NCBI GenBank assembly: GCA_043228905.1 | Contig: JBHGNT010000003.1 | Coordinates: 1,178,001 to 1,242,000, forward strand | Length of the DNA: 64,000 nucleotides | Direction: 5' to 3' | Origin: Azolla caroliniana | Lineage: Eukaryota > Polypodiophyta | Part shown: piece after piece, positions 24,601 through 36,247 of the stretch | Layout of the letters: the number at the start of each line of letters is the position of its first letter | Position numbering within the stretch: the first letter of the stretch is position 1 | Translations under genes and position numbers: made by a program | Notes under the pieces: model-generated | Told to the model about the DNA's origin: nothing | What the model saw: the letters and a program-made list of their open reading frames with translations, nothing else | The model's database searches: none

Positions 24601-26132
24601 TGTTAGCAGAATTTGATTTGGAGATTGTACATAAAAAAGGCAAGTTGCATACATTACCTGATGCATTAAGTCGATTGCCACGCATCCTCCATATTTCTGT
24701 CATCTCGGCTCAAGGATGGATAGATGAAGTACAACAAGCACAAACAGAGGATGCAGAGATGCGCGAATTAGTAACCAAAGTCATGAATGGGAGCATAACT
24801 CATGGAATGTACAAGTTGCAGGACGGCTTATTGTAGAGTGATGATAAAATAGTAATCCCGAATAATATATCACTAAAGGCAAAGATACTAAGGGAATTAC
24901 ATGATTGCCACATGGCCGGGCATGGGGGACAAAAGCGCACATTAAAAGCTGTTAAAAAGTTCTTCGTGTGGCCAAGAATGGAACATGAGATCATTGACTA
25001 TATACGTTCATGCCAGGTATGTCAAGCCATGAAAGCTAGGCGAGGAAAAGCGCTCGGACTACTGCAACAGATGCCGGTACCATCCCGTCCATGGGATGTA
25101 ATAAGCATGGATTTTATAATTGATTTACCCTCATCCAAGGGGTTTTGCATCCTTATGGTCATTGTGGATTTTTTTTCTAAACAAGCTCACTTCGTGCCGG
25201 CAAAGCCACCTCTAACAACGCAACATGTAGCACACTTGTATTTTAAACATGTTTTTAAGTATCACAGGCTGCCAGAAATCATAGTATCAGATAGGGATCC
25301 AAGGTTCACTAGTGGATTTTGGCAAGAATTGTTTCGGATTCTAGGCACACAGCTCCGTATGTCATCATCCGCACATCCGCAAACAGACGGGCAAACTGAG
25401 CGACACAATCAAGGCATCGAGGACTACTTTCGATGTTATGTCAAAGCGGATCAGACGGACTGGGTGGAACACATCGACATGCTCGAATTTTGTTACAATG
25501 CTGCAATCCATTCATCAACGGGAGTCTCTCCATTCGAGCTCGCCACAGGTAAAGAAGTCCTCACACCGATTGCTTTATTGCATACAAATAAGAAGACACA
25601 AGTAGAGGAATTGGATGTGTCTCGTTTTTTGGAGGAGTGGAAGGACCGGATGCAAGCAGCACAAGAGCATCTCATAAAAACAAAGTCACAGATGATCAAT
25701 CGTGTCAATAAGAAACGGGAACACGTGGAGTTTTACCCAGGGGATTTAGTACTTGTCAATTCGGCTAGTTGGCCGTTACTTCAGGGCCTCACGCCCAAGT
25801 TTAACCATAGGTTCTATGGACCATACAAGGTGGTCAAACAACTCAATAATGTATCCTACAAATTACAACTTCCGGAGGCTTCCAAGATACATGATGTTTT
25901 TCATGTTAGCCTGCTAAAACGTTTCCACCCAGATGAAACATGGGGGCGCGAGGCAACTATTAGATGTGAACCTGAAGCACTTTTGAAGACACAGGTTCAT
26001 AGAGGGAGAAGACGCTACTTCATCAAGTGGCGAGGGAAACCATTATCCGAAGCATCGTGGGTAACTGAAGAAGCGTTGCTACAAGCAGGGTTTGAATGGC
26101 TACTTGAGCCTCTACAACAACCAGAGCCCTGA
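21612..26132 (+). pseudogene. Gag-pol polyprotein of gypsy element 1, two nonsense codons
   Basis: One frame runs from 21612 to 26132 and is interrupted by TAA at 22218-22220 (in gag) and TAG at 24834-24836 (between RNase H and integrase). In order: gag capsid with the zinc knuckle CFECGGPHLASNC, aspartic protease (MVDNGATHNF), reverse transcriptase (IIYIDDLLIFS), RNase H (IHIDASDFAYG and the TDN stretch), integrase with an HHCC finger (CQVCQ) and catalytic Asp-Asp-Glu region, and a C-terminal chromodomain (RRRYFIKWRGKPLSEASW). The protease reads Asp-Asn-Gly where Asp-Ser/Thr-Gly is usual. No frameshift is seen, so decay is limited to point changes. The copy cannot express its full polyprotein unless stops are read through. 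Confidence 0.92.
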
Positions 26133-26189
26133 CCTAGGAACCTTTATGCAATAGTTTCGAGGTCGAAACTCTCTCGACTAGCGGGAGAG

Positions 26190-26445
26190 TGTTACAACCG
26201 TTACAATTACATAAAAGAAAATAGTAGAATATTTAAATAAATCTTGGAAGCACAAACGTTTCATCTCATGAACGTTTGGGCTCCCAATAAGTTTCTATTT
26301 AAAGAAGTAGTTGTGATTTTGAAAAGGGGGGGGGGGGTTCCCAATGGGGAAGGACCAAGTCATTAGTTAGTAATTCGCACTTACCTTTTTTATTTCTATT
26401 GAATACAAAGAGTGTTCTCTCTCATTTTGTGCCATTGGTTTAATA
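26190..26445 (+). repeat. 3' LTR of gypsy element 1
   Basis: 256 bp. It matches the 5' LTR throughout except for one extra G in the G run. CCTAA follows. Confidence 0.92.
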
Positions 26446-26450
26446 CCTAA

Positions 26451-27172
26451 GTACACACATTATTTTAATATGTTCGATTTATTCATACTTGAAAGTCTGA
26501 ACCTTATTCATGACATACTGTCAAGCACATTGATAATGATGTTGATGACTCTTTTTCTTCGAAATTCAAAACCCTAGGCATTCATAGTTGCTCATTGGAC
26601 ATTTAACCATTTCCCTAATCTGTAATAGCCATGCATGTTTTGCGTCTACATTTGATCATATGAGGCCCTAATGTCGTGACATGGCAGCTCTGCGAGTAGT
26701 ACATTTAACATTGCCAAGGTATGATTGTCAATCGAAGATATGCCCTTTTCTAATCAGTTGGTCGATTGATAATTGTCTCATACAAGTGATAAACTGTTAT
26801 CGAGCTTCCCATCACTCTCTCTCGTGGACATATAATCAAAAGATCCGGAGACACGAATGCTCGGACGTGGATGTTTGTCGACACGAGCGAAGGAACAACG
26901 TGAACACACAAGAGGGAGATTAAAATACGATTAGCGATGTAACACGAGATTAATACTAAACGATCTTGTATTAGGGAAAATACACATGAGTACATACATA
27001 ATAAGGTTTCCAAATTGCAAAGGGAGGGGTTTTAAAAGTGGCAACTTTCAAATTTCAAATTGGGGTAGAGTTCTCGTGCCACTCCGTCCTCTCTATGAAT
27101 GATCAACATGATGGCATGATAGCTTGACGCCTTCTTGTTACCTCCACCAAACGAGCTCGAAAATACCAAAGG
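26451..27172. other. Intergenic, nothing firmly recognised
   Basis: AT-rich, no convincing gene. A run of short open frames on both strands has no family signature. Confidence 0.5.
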
Positions 27173-27640
27173 TGTTACGGGCATGACCATATAATATCAC
27201 GTGGTGAGAATTTACCGTAGTATTCTATACACGTGGATAAGTGTGACGGTTAAACGAGAGTGTAAAGAAGGGGATGATTACTTTTAATCCTCAGGATTGA
27301 GACAACCCATTAGGCCAGGTATGAACTTGCCTGGGGGCCTTGGGTATCGTTATAAATATGAGGCCTAGCTACCCTCATTTTATCATCTTTTGACTACGTC
27401 AAGACTCTAACGTTGTGGTGGGTCAACTCTTGTAGCGAGCGCGCCGCACCAAGTACGACTAGACACCACGGCAGTGGTATGGGACGTTGATCAAGGCTCG
27501 AGTCCGTCTCGATCCCTTCGCTCGGGGGTGGTCGGGTGGATCGACGCCCTTCTTTCTCTCTCTATTTTCTTATTTCATATATCTTTTATCCTTATCATAT
27601 ACTTACATTAGATCATCGCTCTAACATTTGGTAGCAAAGC
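27173..27640 (+). mobile_element. Orphan LTR plus primer-binding site
   Basis: A segment with a TATA box (TATAAATA, about 27351-27358), a leader and a pyrimidine-rich end finishes in CTAACA at 27626. TGGTAGCAAAGC (27629-27640) follows, ten of twelve bases matching the tRNA-Met primer site TGGTATCAGAGC. That order is what a 5' LTR looks like. The left boundary (TGTTACGG, 27173) is a guess. Only about 60 bp further the right arm of the inverted repeat begins, so the rest of this retroelement is missing here. In the pre-inversion arrangement it would lie upstream of, and on the same strand as, the gag fragment at 4896-3820. Confidence 0.55.
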
Positions 27641-27699
27641 TTATGTTCTAATGTTTCTTTTGTTGGTTTTTTTCTTCCTGATTGATGGTGATTGATTGA

Positions 27700-27707
27700 C
27701 GTGTGTT
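27700..27707. repeat. Target-site copy X (CGTGTGTT), inner flank of right arm
   Basis: Reverse complement of AACACACG at 6518-6525. It directly abuts CCCGGGGGCTTC. Confidence 0.85.
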
Positions 27708-29776
27708 CCCGGGGGCTTCACTGTCAAAACTTGTATGATAGCACGTGAGTTCATCAAAAGGGGTTTAATTTAATCAGTGAGATACAGAATATATATATAT
27801 AAGGGTATTAATAAAGATTTGAAAATATATTTACATAAGGGTATTATCAATTATGCTAGAAAAAAAATTTACATAAGCCCATGAAATATTAGATATTTCA
27901 ATGAGATAGTAAAGAATATACAAACAATACTCAAATTTGGAGTAGCATACATACATACATATACCTACATTCAAACATTACATCCATGAATATGTATATA
28001 CATACATTACACCCATTTATACATGCATACTGACTAAACATATATATGTCGAAATATGTATTACCATGTGTAAATATGTACATACACATACATACATGTA
28101 TTACATACTACATACATATTAGAATCGGCCATATATATTGACATAGGAGTATACATAATACATACATAAAAATTACATATTACATATATACATACACATT
28201 CTCACAAACATATTTTATATATTACATATTACACACATATATTATTATATACAAATGCAAATATACAAACCAAACACAAAAAAATAAAGTACATATTATA
28301 TATACACATACATACACATATACACACATTCCATACATACTATACAATACAATATATACATACATACATACATACACACACGAACATACCACACATCACA
28401 CATGCATACCACATACATGCATATATATGTACCTACATTCATATATTGCACATCACACATGCGTATATACCTGTACATTCAAACATTACATCCATGAATA
28501 TGTATATACATACATTACACCCATTTATACATGCATAATGACTAAACATAAATATATGTACAAATATATATTACCATATGTAAATATGACATACACGTAC
28601 ATACATACATTACATACTACATACATATTAGAATCAAGTTTCAACCATATATATTGACATACATATATACATGTAACATAATACATACAATAAAATTACA
28701 TATGACATACATACATACACAAATGCATATATACATACAAAACACAGAAAAATAAATTACATATTATATATATACACATACACATACATATTATTACCTA
28801 AGGCTACATATTATATGTATATTAATCTTCATACTTACAAACAAGTTACATATATTACATATATATAAACGTGCACACACACATAAATAAATTAGATATT
28901 ACATAGCATATAATCGATACCTATTACACAATATACAAATTTACACATACATAAATTACATATATACATATATAGATATATTACATATGTAAATACATAT
29001 TCCACATATCACCGTATATATAGATTATACTGGACCATACAAACCACAATACTTACATACACACACACATTAGGTATATGTATACTTACACATACATTGG
29101 ATATATACATGCATATTACGTACATATTACAAACATACATCCATATACTAACCATATACATACTAAACATGAAAATATCCCAAAAATATTCATACATTTA
29201 CATACATATGACCACATACACACATACATATACATACACATACATACATTGGATATATACATACATATTATGCACATATTACAAACACATTCATACTCAT
29301 TGAATCATGTATATTGACAAATACATATATGCATACACATACATACATACATATTCCACATATCACCATATATATACATACATATGCCTACAATGTTATA
29401 AGTCTTACAAGCATACATCCATACACATATATACATATATACATACATTACATACATGCATACACATAAATACGTTACATACACATACATACGTACATTA
29501 CATATGTACATACATATCATAACAAACTACAATACATACATATATACATAAATATTACGAACAAACATCCACACACTCATGTATGCATATATGCATATGC
29601 CATACACTATACACATACAAACATACATACATTACATATTACATATATACATAATACACGTATGTACATTCATGCATGTACATACATACATTGCATATGC
29701 ATATATTACAATCACACATTCATATACATTGAGTCATGTACATTGACATATGGATATATGCATACACCTACACACA

Positions 29777-29850
<74 letters not shown>

Positions 29851-29992
29851 TACATACATAAATACATACATACATACATACATACATACACACACACAAC
29901 ACACACACACACACACATACATACATACATACATACATACATACATACATACATACATACATACATGCATACATACATACACACACACACAC

Positions 29993-30032
<40 letters not shown>

Positions 30033-31993
30033 TACATATGGATATATGCATACACATACATACATTACATATGTATACACATATGTACATTTGTACATAG
30101 ACATACCTATATTCATTTATACATTGCTACATATACATACATTAGATATATACATAAATATTATGCACATATTACAATCACACATCCATACACATTGAAT
30201 CATGTACATTGTCATATGGATATATGAATACACATATGTACATTTGTACATAGACATACCTATATTCATTTATACATTGCTACATATACATACATTAGAT
30301 ATATACATAAATATTATGCACATATTACAATCACACATCCATACACATTGAATCATGTACATTGTCATATGGATATATGAATACACATACATACACAGAT
30401 AAATTACATATGTGTATATGCATACACATATGTACATTCATACATGGACATACATATATTCATTTATATATTGCTACATATACACACACATATATACATT
30501 AGATATATACATAGATATTATGTACATATTACAATCACACATTCATATACATTGAATCATGTACATTTACATACACAGATAAATTACATATATGCATACA
30601 CATATGTACATTCGTACATGGACATACATACTCATACATGACATACATGACATATGCATACACATATGTACATTTGTACATGAATGTTTGAATGTTATGT
30701 TTAGTATGTATGTATGTGCACGTAATGTATGCATGTATGAATGAATGAATATATATATGTAATGTATGCATAAAATATGTATGCTTGCATGAATAAACAT
30801 GAATGAATGGTTGTCCCCCCCCCCCCCCCCCCCCCCCCCCAATCACATAGAATTTAAATCTTGTAAAAATGGTTACACTAATGACAGGATATCTTCTTTA
30901 AAATAAAAAATTAAAAAAAAACATGAATGAATGGATATATGAATGTACATATGTGTATATATGTAATATGTAATGTATGTATATTTGTATGTGTATGCAT
31001 ATATGTGTGTGGATGTTTGTTTGTAATATGTATGTATGTGTATGTAAAATTAATGTACATATATATGAGGGGTATGAATGTTTAAGTTAAACTATAAAAG
31101 CGATAAGTTATAAAAGTGAAAACATTCTAAAGAAAAAATAAAAATAATGTGGGAGAGGGGTTTGAATGAGAATAGGAAAAAATGGGTAAGGGGTAGGGCT
31201 AGAAATAGGAGAAAGTAGGGGAGGGATAGGGCTGAAAATAGGAGAAAGTTGGGGAGGGATAGGGCTGAAAATAGGAGAAAGTTGGGGAGGGGCAGGGCTT
31301 AGAATATAAAGATTTTTACAAGGGGTGAGTACATAAGCCGGTGACAAATATAACACCGTGCTACCATGTGTAGTCCCGGACATATGAACTACAAGAGAAA
31401 GAAAGAGATATAAAAGGGAATGCATCGCTACTAAATGTAGTCTCATGCTTACAAACAATATATATTATACATACACATACATACATATTACAACAAACAT
31501 CCACACACACATATATGTATTATGCATACACATACACATACAAATATACATACATTACATATTACATATATACACATATGTACATTCATATATTCATTCA
31601 TTCATGTTTATTCATGCAAGCATACATTACGTGCACATACATACATACATACATACATACATTCGTTCATACTAAACATAATATTCAAACATTCATGTTT
31701 TTTTAAATTTAGATTTTTGCCGCCTCCTCCTTTGCTTTACCTCCTCGTCTCTCCTCATTGTTGTCGCCTCTTCTCCCCTTGTTGCTTCTGTCCTCATTTT
31801 GCCGCCTCAGTTCTCGTTTTGCTGCCGCCGCCGCTCGCCTTGTCGTGCTGCTTTTGCTCACCATTATTCTCTGTCGGGGCTGCCACAAGTACTCTACAAA
31901 TATTTTACAAGTACACATAAATACAAACATCATACATAAACCAACACATAAATTCTTAGACTTACATACACTCACGTACATACATACATACAT

Positions 31994-32033
<40 letters not shown>

Positions 32034-32334
32034 ACACACACACACATAACGTATACAATCCAACACACAAGCCATACATACAATATATACAATAAACGAA
32101 ATTAATACAATACAATACAATATGTACATACATACACACATACCTATATACACTGACTTACATACACATTTACACATAACACATACATACAATACAATAT
32201 GTACACACACACACACACAAACATAACACACATCACACATGCTATACATACACAATAAATGCAATTAAATACAATACAATACAATATGTACATACATATT
32301 ACACACATACCTATATACACATGCAATACAATAC

Positions 32335-32372
<38 letters not shown>

Positions 32373-33756
32373 CACATGCATACCACATACAAACATATAT
32401 GATGTATGGAACATACATACACACACACAAACATAAAACACAACAGACATGCATACCACATATAAACATATATGATGTATGGAACATACATACACACACA
32501 CAAACATAAAACACAACAGACATGCATACCACATATAAACATATATGATGTATGGAACATACATACATACGCACACACAAACATAACAAACAACACACAT
32601 GCATACCACATACAAACATAACAAACAACACACATGCATACCACATACAAACATATATGATGTATGGAACATACATACACACACACAAACATAAAACACA
32701 ATAGACATGCATACCACATATAAACATATATGATGTATGGAACATACATACATACGCACACACAAACATAACAAACAACACACATGCATACCACATACAA
32801 ACATATATGATGTATGGAACATACATACACACAAATCACACATGAATACCACATTCACAATGCACACATACACACATATATATGATGTATGGTTATATGA
32901 AAAGTGATAGGTGGGTCATTCTATTTGTAGATAATGGATGAAGAATCTATTATTGAAGTGTTTGAACATGAGAGGGATGATGAAGATAAACCTTTGGGCA
33001 TTGTAAGTGTGAGAGGAACTCTTACATATGCAAAGATCCGAGTCGAAATAATTGAGGACGATATATTTTATGAACCATTTTCCTTTGTGTACACAAAAAA
33101 TAATATTTTGAATGGGAAACAAGAAGAGAAAAAATAATGTTACGACTTCATATGAGTCTATCCATGAAACTAAACATAAGGTTAATTTGTTAGTAATTTC
33201 ATTATTGATATGCATTTTGGATTGTTTCACATCTGCTCTTTGAGATATATATATCAAGTTCAAGATTGTTTTATTGTAAATTACATTTTTTTTTTATCAT
33301 GCTATATTCTTCATATGTCTCAATAAACTAAAAAAAAACTTATATGCGGCTTATGTATGTTATACCTCTAGTGTTTTTGGTAATGTTTCCTAATTGTGTG
33401 TGCATTACTTTGTACTTTACATATTGTGTTTTCAATCTATGTGGCACTTGATGAAGCATTTCTAGGAATTGCATATGATGTTTAATGTTCATTCATAATT
33501 TTGCGAGTCATCAATTGTACAGGTGGTCATCGATCCTTTCTAGGATTGGAAACTATGTGTGCATGTATATTTTATATGTAAGGGTATTTAAAATGGGTGG
33601 TTATCAAAAAATATATTGGTAGTAAGGGGTATTTTTATTAATCTTTTTTCTACAAAAGGGTCACTAAAATAGTAAAAACCATACGTATAAGGGGTTTATA
33701 AATGATGTCATGAACGCACGTGATACAACCGTCTTATATATAGTGGAGTCCCCGGG
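27708..33756 (-). mobile_element. Large non-autonomous TIR DNA transposon, right copy
   Basis: This 6.05-kb copy is the reverse complement of 6526-12606, collinear end to end. Differences I can see are in microsatellite run lengths (TG tracts, the C/G homopolymer), one additional ~33-bp unit of a CTTTCTCCTATTTTCAGCCC-type repeat near 31200-31270, and scattered single bases such as one codon in the conserved stretch near 33240. The ends are CCCGGGGGCTTC at 27708 and GGAGTCCCCGGG at 33745-33756. It has no transposase. With the left copy it forms a 6-kb inverted repeat separated by 15.1 kb. Confidence 0.9.
32934..33137 (+). CDS. 67-residue open frame, second copy
   Basis: It encodes the same peptide as 7348-7145 in the left copy, starting MDEESIIEVFEHERDDEDKP and ending KQEEKK. 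Function is unknown. It may be a captured host-exon fragment. Translation is unproven. Confidence 0.3.
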   Translation: MDEESIIEVFEHERDDEDKPLGIVSVRGTLTYAKIRVEIIEDDIFYEPFSFVYTKNNILNGKQEEKK

Positions 33757-33764
33757 TTGTTTCC
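33757..33764. repeat. Target-site copy Y (TTGTTTCC), outer flank of right arm
   Basis: Reverse complement of GGAAACAA at 12607-12614. It follows CCCGGG directly. Confidence 0.85.
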
Positions 33765-34480
33765 TAAGTGATTAATTTGGAAACTCATTCTTAGATGGCC
33801 CAAATCATTTCTTGTATGTCTCATCAAACAAACCTCATCCATGGAGAAACATCTATTCTATCAAAAGTACCTTTAAACAAACCTCATCAGAACTCCCATT
33901 GTAACACTTAACACATAAATCCTAATGATGTTGCACCATTCTACCTAACCATCACTACAAATGGTGGACATGATTTCTTATGTGCCTACATTGATCTTGT
34001 TTATCTTGGGTCACGCTTTTGGAAGTGTCCAACATGGAGAATTGTGATATTGCCATAATGCCTTTTAAGTGTCAAATGTATCATTGTCCTCCATTATTGA
34101 GCTTTTCTAACCCTCTTGATAGATCTAGCCTCACCGTTGCTCTCCTCTTGCAAACATTCCCTTGGTAAGTGTCCTATAAAACCACATTTAAAATAATGCC
34201 CATCAAAGGTGCACTACTTTAGCCTATACATATTGGTTTTCGACGTGATGGAGTTATCCTCAACATGCAAGAGGAGTGTTTTTGTTTTATATTCCAAAGA
34301 AATAATGCTCAATGTTGATTTTGTGTAATGTATCATGGAGGCAGTAACACTTTGCCCAATTCAACCAATGTTGAATGTAGTAAAAACAACATGGTTGAAT
34401 GTGAAAACGATTGAAACCTTCTAGACAATGAATATCTAGCAATGTTATATTGATTTGACAATGCAAAGAACCATTCTTTG
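33765..34480. other. Intergenic, nothing recognised
   Basis: AT-rich sequence without a credible open frame or recognisable repeat. Confidence 0.55.
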
Positions 34481-34482
34481 CT

Positions 34483-34530
<48 letters not shown>
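34481..34530. repeat. CT microsatellite
   Basis: (CT)n of about 50 bp with one interruption, immediately before the LINE fragment. Confidence 0.95.
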
Positions 34531-34532
<2 letters not shown>

Positions 34533-34544
34533 TCACCAACATGT

Positions 34545-34919
34545 AACTGATGAAAATTTTCAAGGACAGGAGAGGACGATGACCATGGACACATCTGCAC
34601 CACTCGGCCTCTCCCTCATTGTAGCAGAAAACCAAAGAACAACCAAATGCCCTTGGATATTGGGCCTCAAAGTCACTCGTTGTGCATAAGAAATTGAGAA
34701 GATAAGAGAATGTGAGTACACCTCCTAGAAGCTATGGTCGATAAACCTTTTACATCAGGACCGGGGGCCACACCCACATGGAAACCTGTTGACCTCCCGC
34801 TCCTTTTTTATAAACTTGGATGGAAATGAAACTAGGCCCAGTAAATAGTCATTTCCTTTATAGAATATGTTACACCATAATATGTATCTTTTGTACAATA
34901 TGAGAACTCCTTTATCTAT
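34545..34919 (+). pseudogene. Decayed LINE 3' end, part 1
   Basis: The sequence matches the last ~300 bp of the LINE at 57690-59590, with substitutions and frame breaks. Shared landmarks in order are CACTCGGCCTCTCCCT (LINE: GCTCGGCCTCTCCCT), ATGTTGGGC/ATATTGGGCC, AAGATAAG(A/G)GAA, GGGGCCACACCCACATGG and CTTGGATGGAAATGAAA, followed by the stop region and AGGCC(C/T)AGTA. The LINE 3' untranslated region resumes at 36096 after a 1.17-kb insertion. No full frame survives. Confidence 0.8.
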
Positions 34920-35115
34920 TGTGAAATGCACATAAGAGATCAAAACCGACCTAGTTAGCTTCTTACTTCTTACTCAATTTATAATTGATACAAAGCTACC
35001 CATTTGGGTTGACTTAGCTAAAAAGGGTGTGTTAAAAGGGTGGGTCGGCTTAGGTACATGCATCCTAAAAAGAGTGTGCTAAAAGGGTGGCACAAAGGAA
35101 CACATGCACACCACA
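34920..35115 (-). repeat. LTR (3' in element sense) of nested gypsy derivative
   Basis: 196 bp, paired with 35896-36091. Shared landmarks include AATGCACATAAGAGATCAAA, ACCCATTTGGGTTG and AAAGGAACACATGCACACCA. Confidence 0.85.
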
Positions 35116-35269
35116 TTTCGCCCCTGAGAGAAACAAGAGACTGAGGAGCAAGAACAGGAACATGAGCAGTGGCTTATTGAAGGAGGGGGAGCATCTGTTG
35201 GAGATAAAGCTCCCAAGTGGCACTATCCATGTTGGTAGGTTTCGAATGGACATCAATGGACGATTCTAG

Positions 35270-35560
35270 TGGGAGGTGAGGGTTACGCCCATAGAGTGCT
35301 TGAAAAGGGCTAATCTATGTCGACACCTATATGGATGTATTGTAGCGGTGGTTGACGAAAGGCAAGATTTGATCCCAGGTTTTGTGACATGGATCGATGT
35401 AAGCAGCAATCTCCTTCTTGAGGGTCTTATTGAGGCGTCTGGTGAGGCCATTTCTCTGAGGATGGTATGGGGACTTAAGCACCTGTTGGACACCTAGTTG
35501 AGCTGCAACGATGTTGACAACATCCCCGTGGAACTAGCGGCCCTGATCAGATAATAGTTG
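35270..35560 (-). pseudogene. Integrase-core remnant
   Basis: Read on the minus strand, the sequence encodes the segment after the second catalytic Asp of a gypsy integrase: an LLSDQG start, then SPYHPQRNGLT, LPFVNHRYNT and FQALYGRNPHLP. These match in order the SPYHPQTNGLT, LPFVTHAYNT and FRALYGRDPRLP of gypsy element 2 (48230-48500). Three in-frame stops are visible. Everything upstream of it in pol is deleted. Confidence 0.8.
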
Positions 35561-35569
35561 GACGGGGCT

Positions 35570-35800
35570 AGTGATGAAAAACGAGCTAGCAATTGGCGGA
35601 TAGAGATCAATCCCTCCCGTGGACTAAGGGCCACCTGGACTTGGCTGAGGTGGGGGACAGGAGGGCTATCGTGTCGAAGGGGGATCGGGGGAAAGATCAA
35701 TTGGCAGAGAAAGATCAATCCCTCCTGTGGACTGAGGGCCACCTGGACTAGGTTAAGGTGGGGGACAAGAGGGCTACCGTGTAGGAGGGGGATTGAGGAA
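35570..35800. repeat. Two ~110-bp tandem units inside nested gypsy derivative
   Basis: Each unit has GAGATCAATCCCTCC or AAGATCAATCCCTCC followed by GGGCCACCTGGACT and GGTGGGGGACA, starting near 35600 and 35710. Confidence 0.8.
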
Positions 35801-35895
35801 ACTCGTGAGACAAGAAGTTAGTGGACAACCTAAGGTGAGGAGGAAGAGGTGGATGCTTGGGCGTGGGGGACTGGTACCCCGCTTCTCCACCAATA

Positions 35896-36091
35896 TGTAA
35901 AATGCACATAAGAGATCAAAACCAGTCTAGTTAGCTTGTTACTTCTTACTCAATTTATAGTTGATACAAAGGTACCCATTTGGGTTGGCTTGGCTAAAAA
36001 GGGTGTGCAAAAAGGGTGGATCGGCTTAGATACATGCATCCTAAAAAGGGTGTGCGAAAAGGGTGGCACAAAGGAACACATGCACACCACA
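35896..36091 (-). repeat. LTR (5' in element sense) of nested gypsy derivative
   Basis: 196 bp, closely similar to 34920-35115 with scattered substitutions. Followed by CTAT. Confidence 0.85.
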
Positions 36092-36095
36092 CTAT

Positions 36096-36190
36096 GTTTA
36101 TTTTACTTTATTTTATTTTCGATGGGTGGATACACATACAATTTTCAATGTAACCAATGGTCTTATGGGCCAAATTAGGTCTTAGAAGAC

Positions 36191-36247
<57 letters not shown>
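36096..36247 (+). pseudogene. Decayed LINE 3' end, part 2, with CT tail
   Basis: It continues the LINE 3' untranslated region of part 1. ATTTTATTTTCGATGGGTGG, then TCTTATGGGCCAAATTAGG and CTTAGAAGACGATAAT match 59390-59490 of the complete LINE 3' end. A (CT)n run starts right after, in the same position as the TTTC/CT-rich tail of the complete LINE. Confidence 0.75.

Larger units (their letters stand above)
21213..26445 (+). mobile_element. Ty3/gypsy chromovirus, element 1, young insertion
   Basis: This 5.23-kb element has LTRs at 21213-21467 and 26190-26445 that begin TGTTACAACC and end GGTTTAATA. The LTRs look identical apart from the length of one G run. A perfect 5-bp target duplication (CCTAA) flanks it. 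The primer-binding site TGGTATCAGAGC (initiator tRNA-Met) follows the left LTR and a purine tract (GCGGGAGAG) precedes the right LTR. The gag-pol frame is single and colinear but carries two nonsense codons. A C-terminal chromodomain and the compact size with short LTRs suggest a Reina-like chromovirus. It sits inside the inverted 15-kb segment, downstream of P450 gene A. Confidence 0.95.
34920..36091 (-). mobile_element. Internally deleted Ty3/gypsy element nested in LINE fragment
   Basis: Two 196-bp LTRs (34920-35115 and 35896-36091) read TGTGAAATGC...CACACCACA on the plus strand. They are flanked by CTAT on both sides (34916-34919 and 36092-36095). On the minus strand the LTR starts TGTGGTG and ends GCATTTCACA, the same termini as gypsy element 2 at 44436-49227. 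A purine tract (CAGGGGCGAAA, minus strand) precedes the 3' LTR. Only about 780 bp of interior is left: an integrase-core remnant and a ~100-bp tandem repeat. It is therefore a deletion derivative of the element-2 family, inserted into a dead LINE. Confidence 0.85.

Noticed and set aside
6526-33756. Assembly artefact as sole cause of the 6-kb inverted repeat
   Set aside because: The two copies differ in several microsatellite lengths, a ~33-bp repeat unit and single bases, and each has different outer flanks. A simple misassembled duplicate would be identical. It remains testable with long reads.
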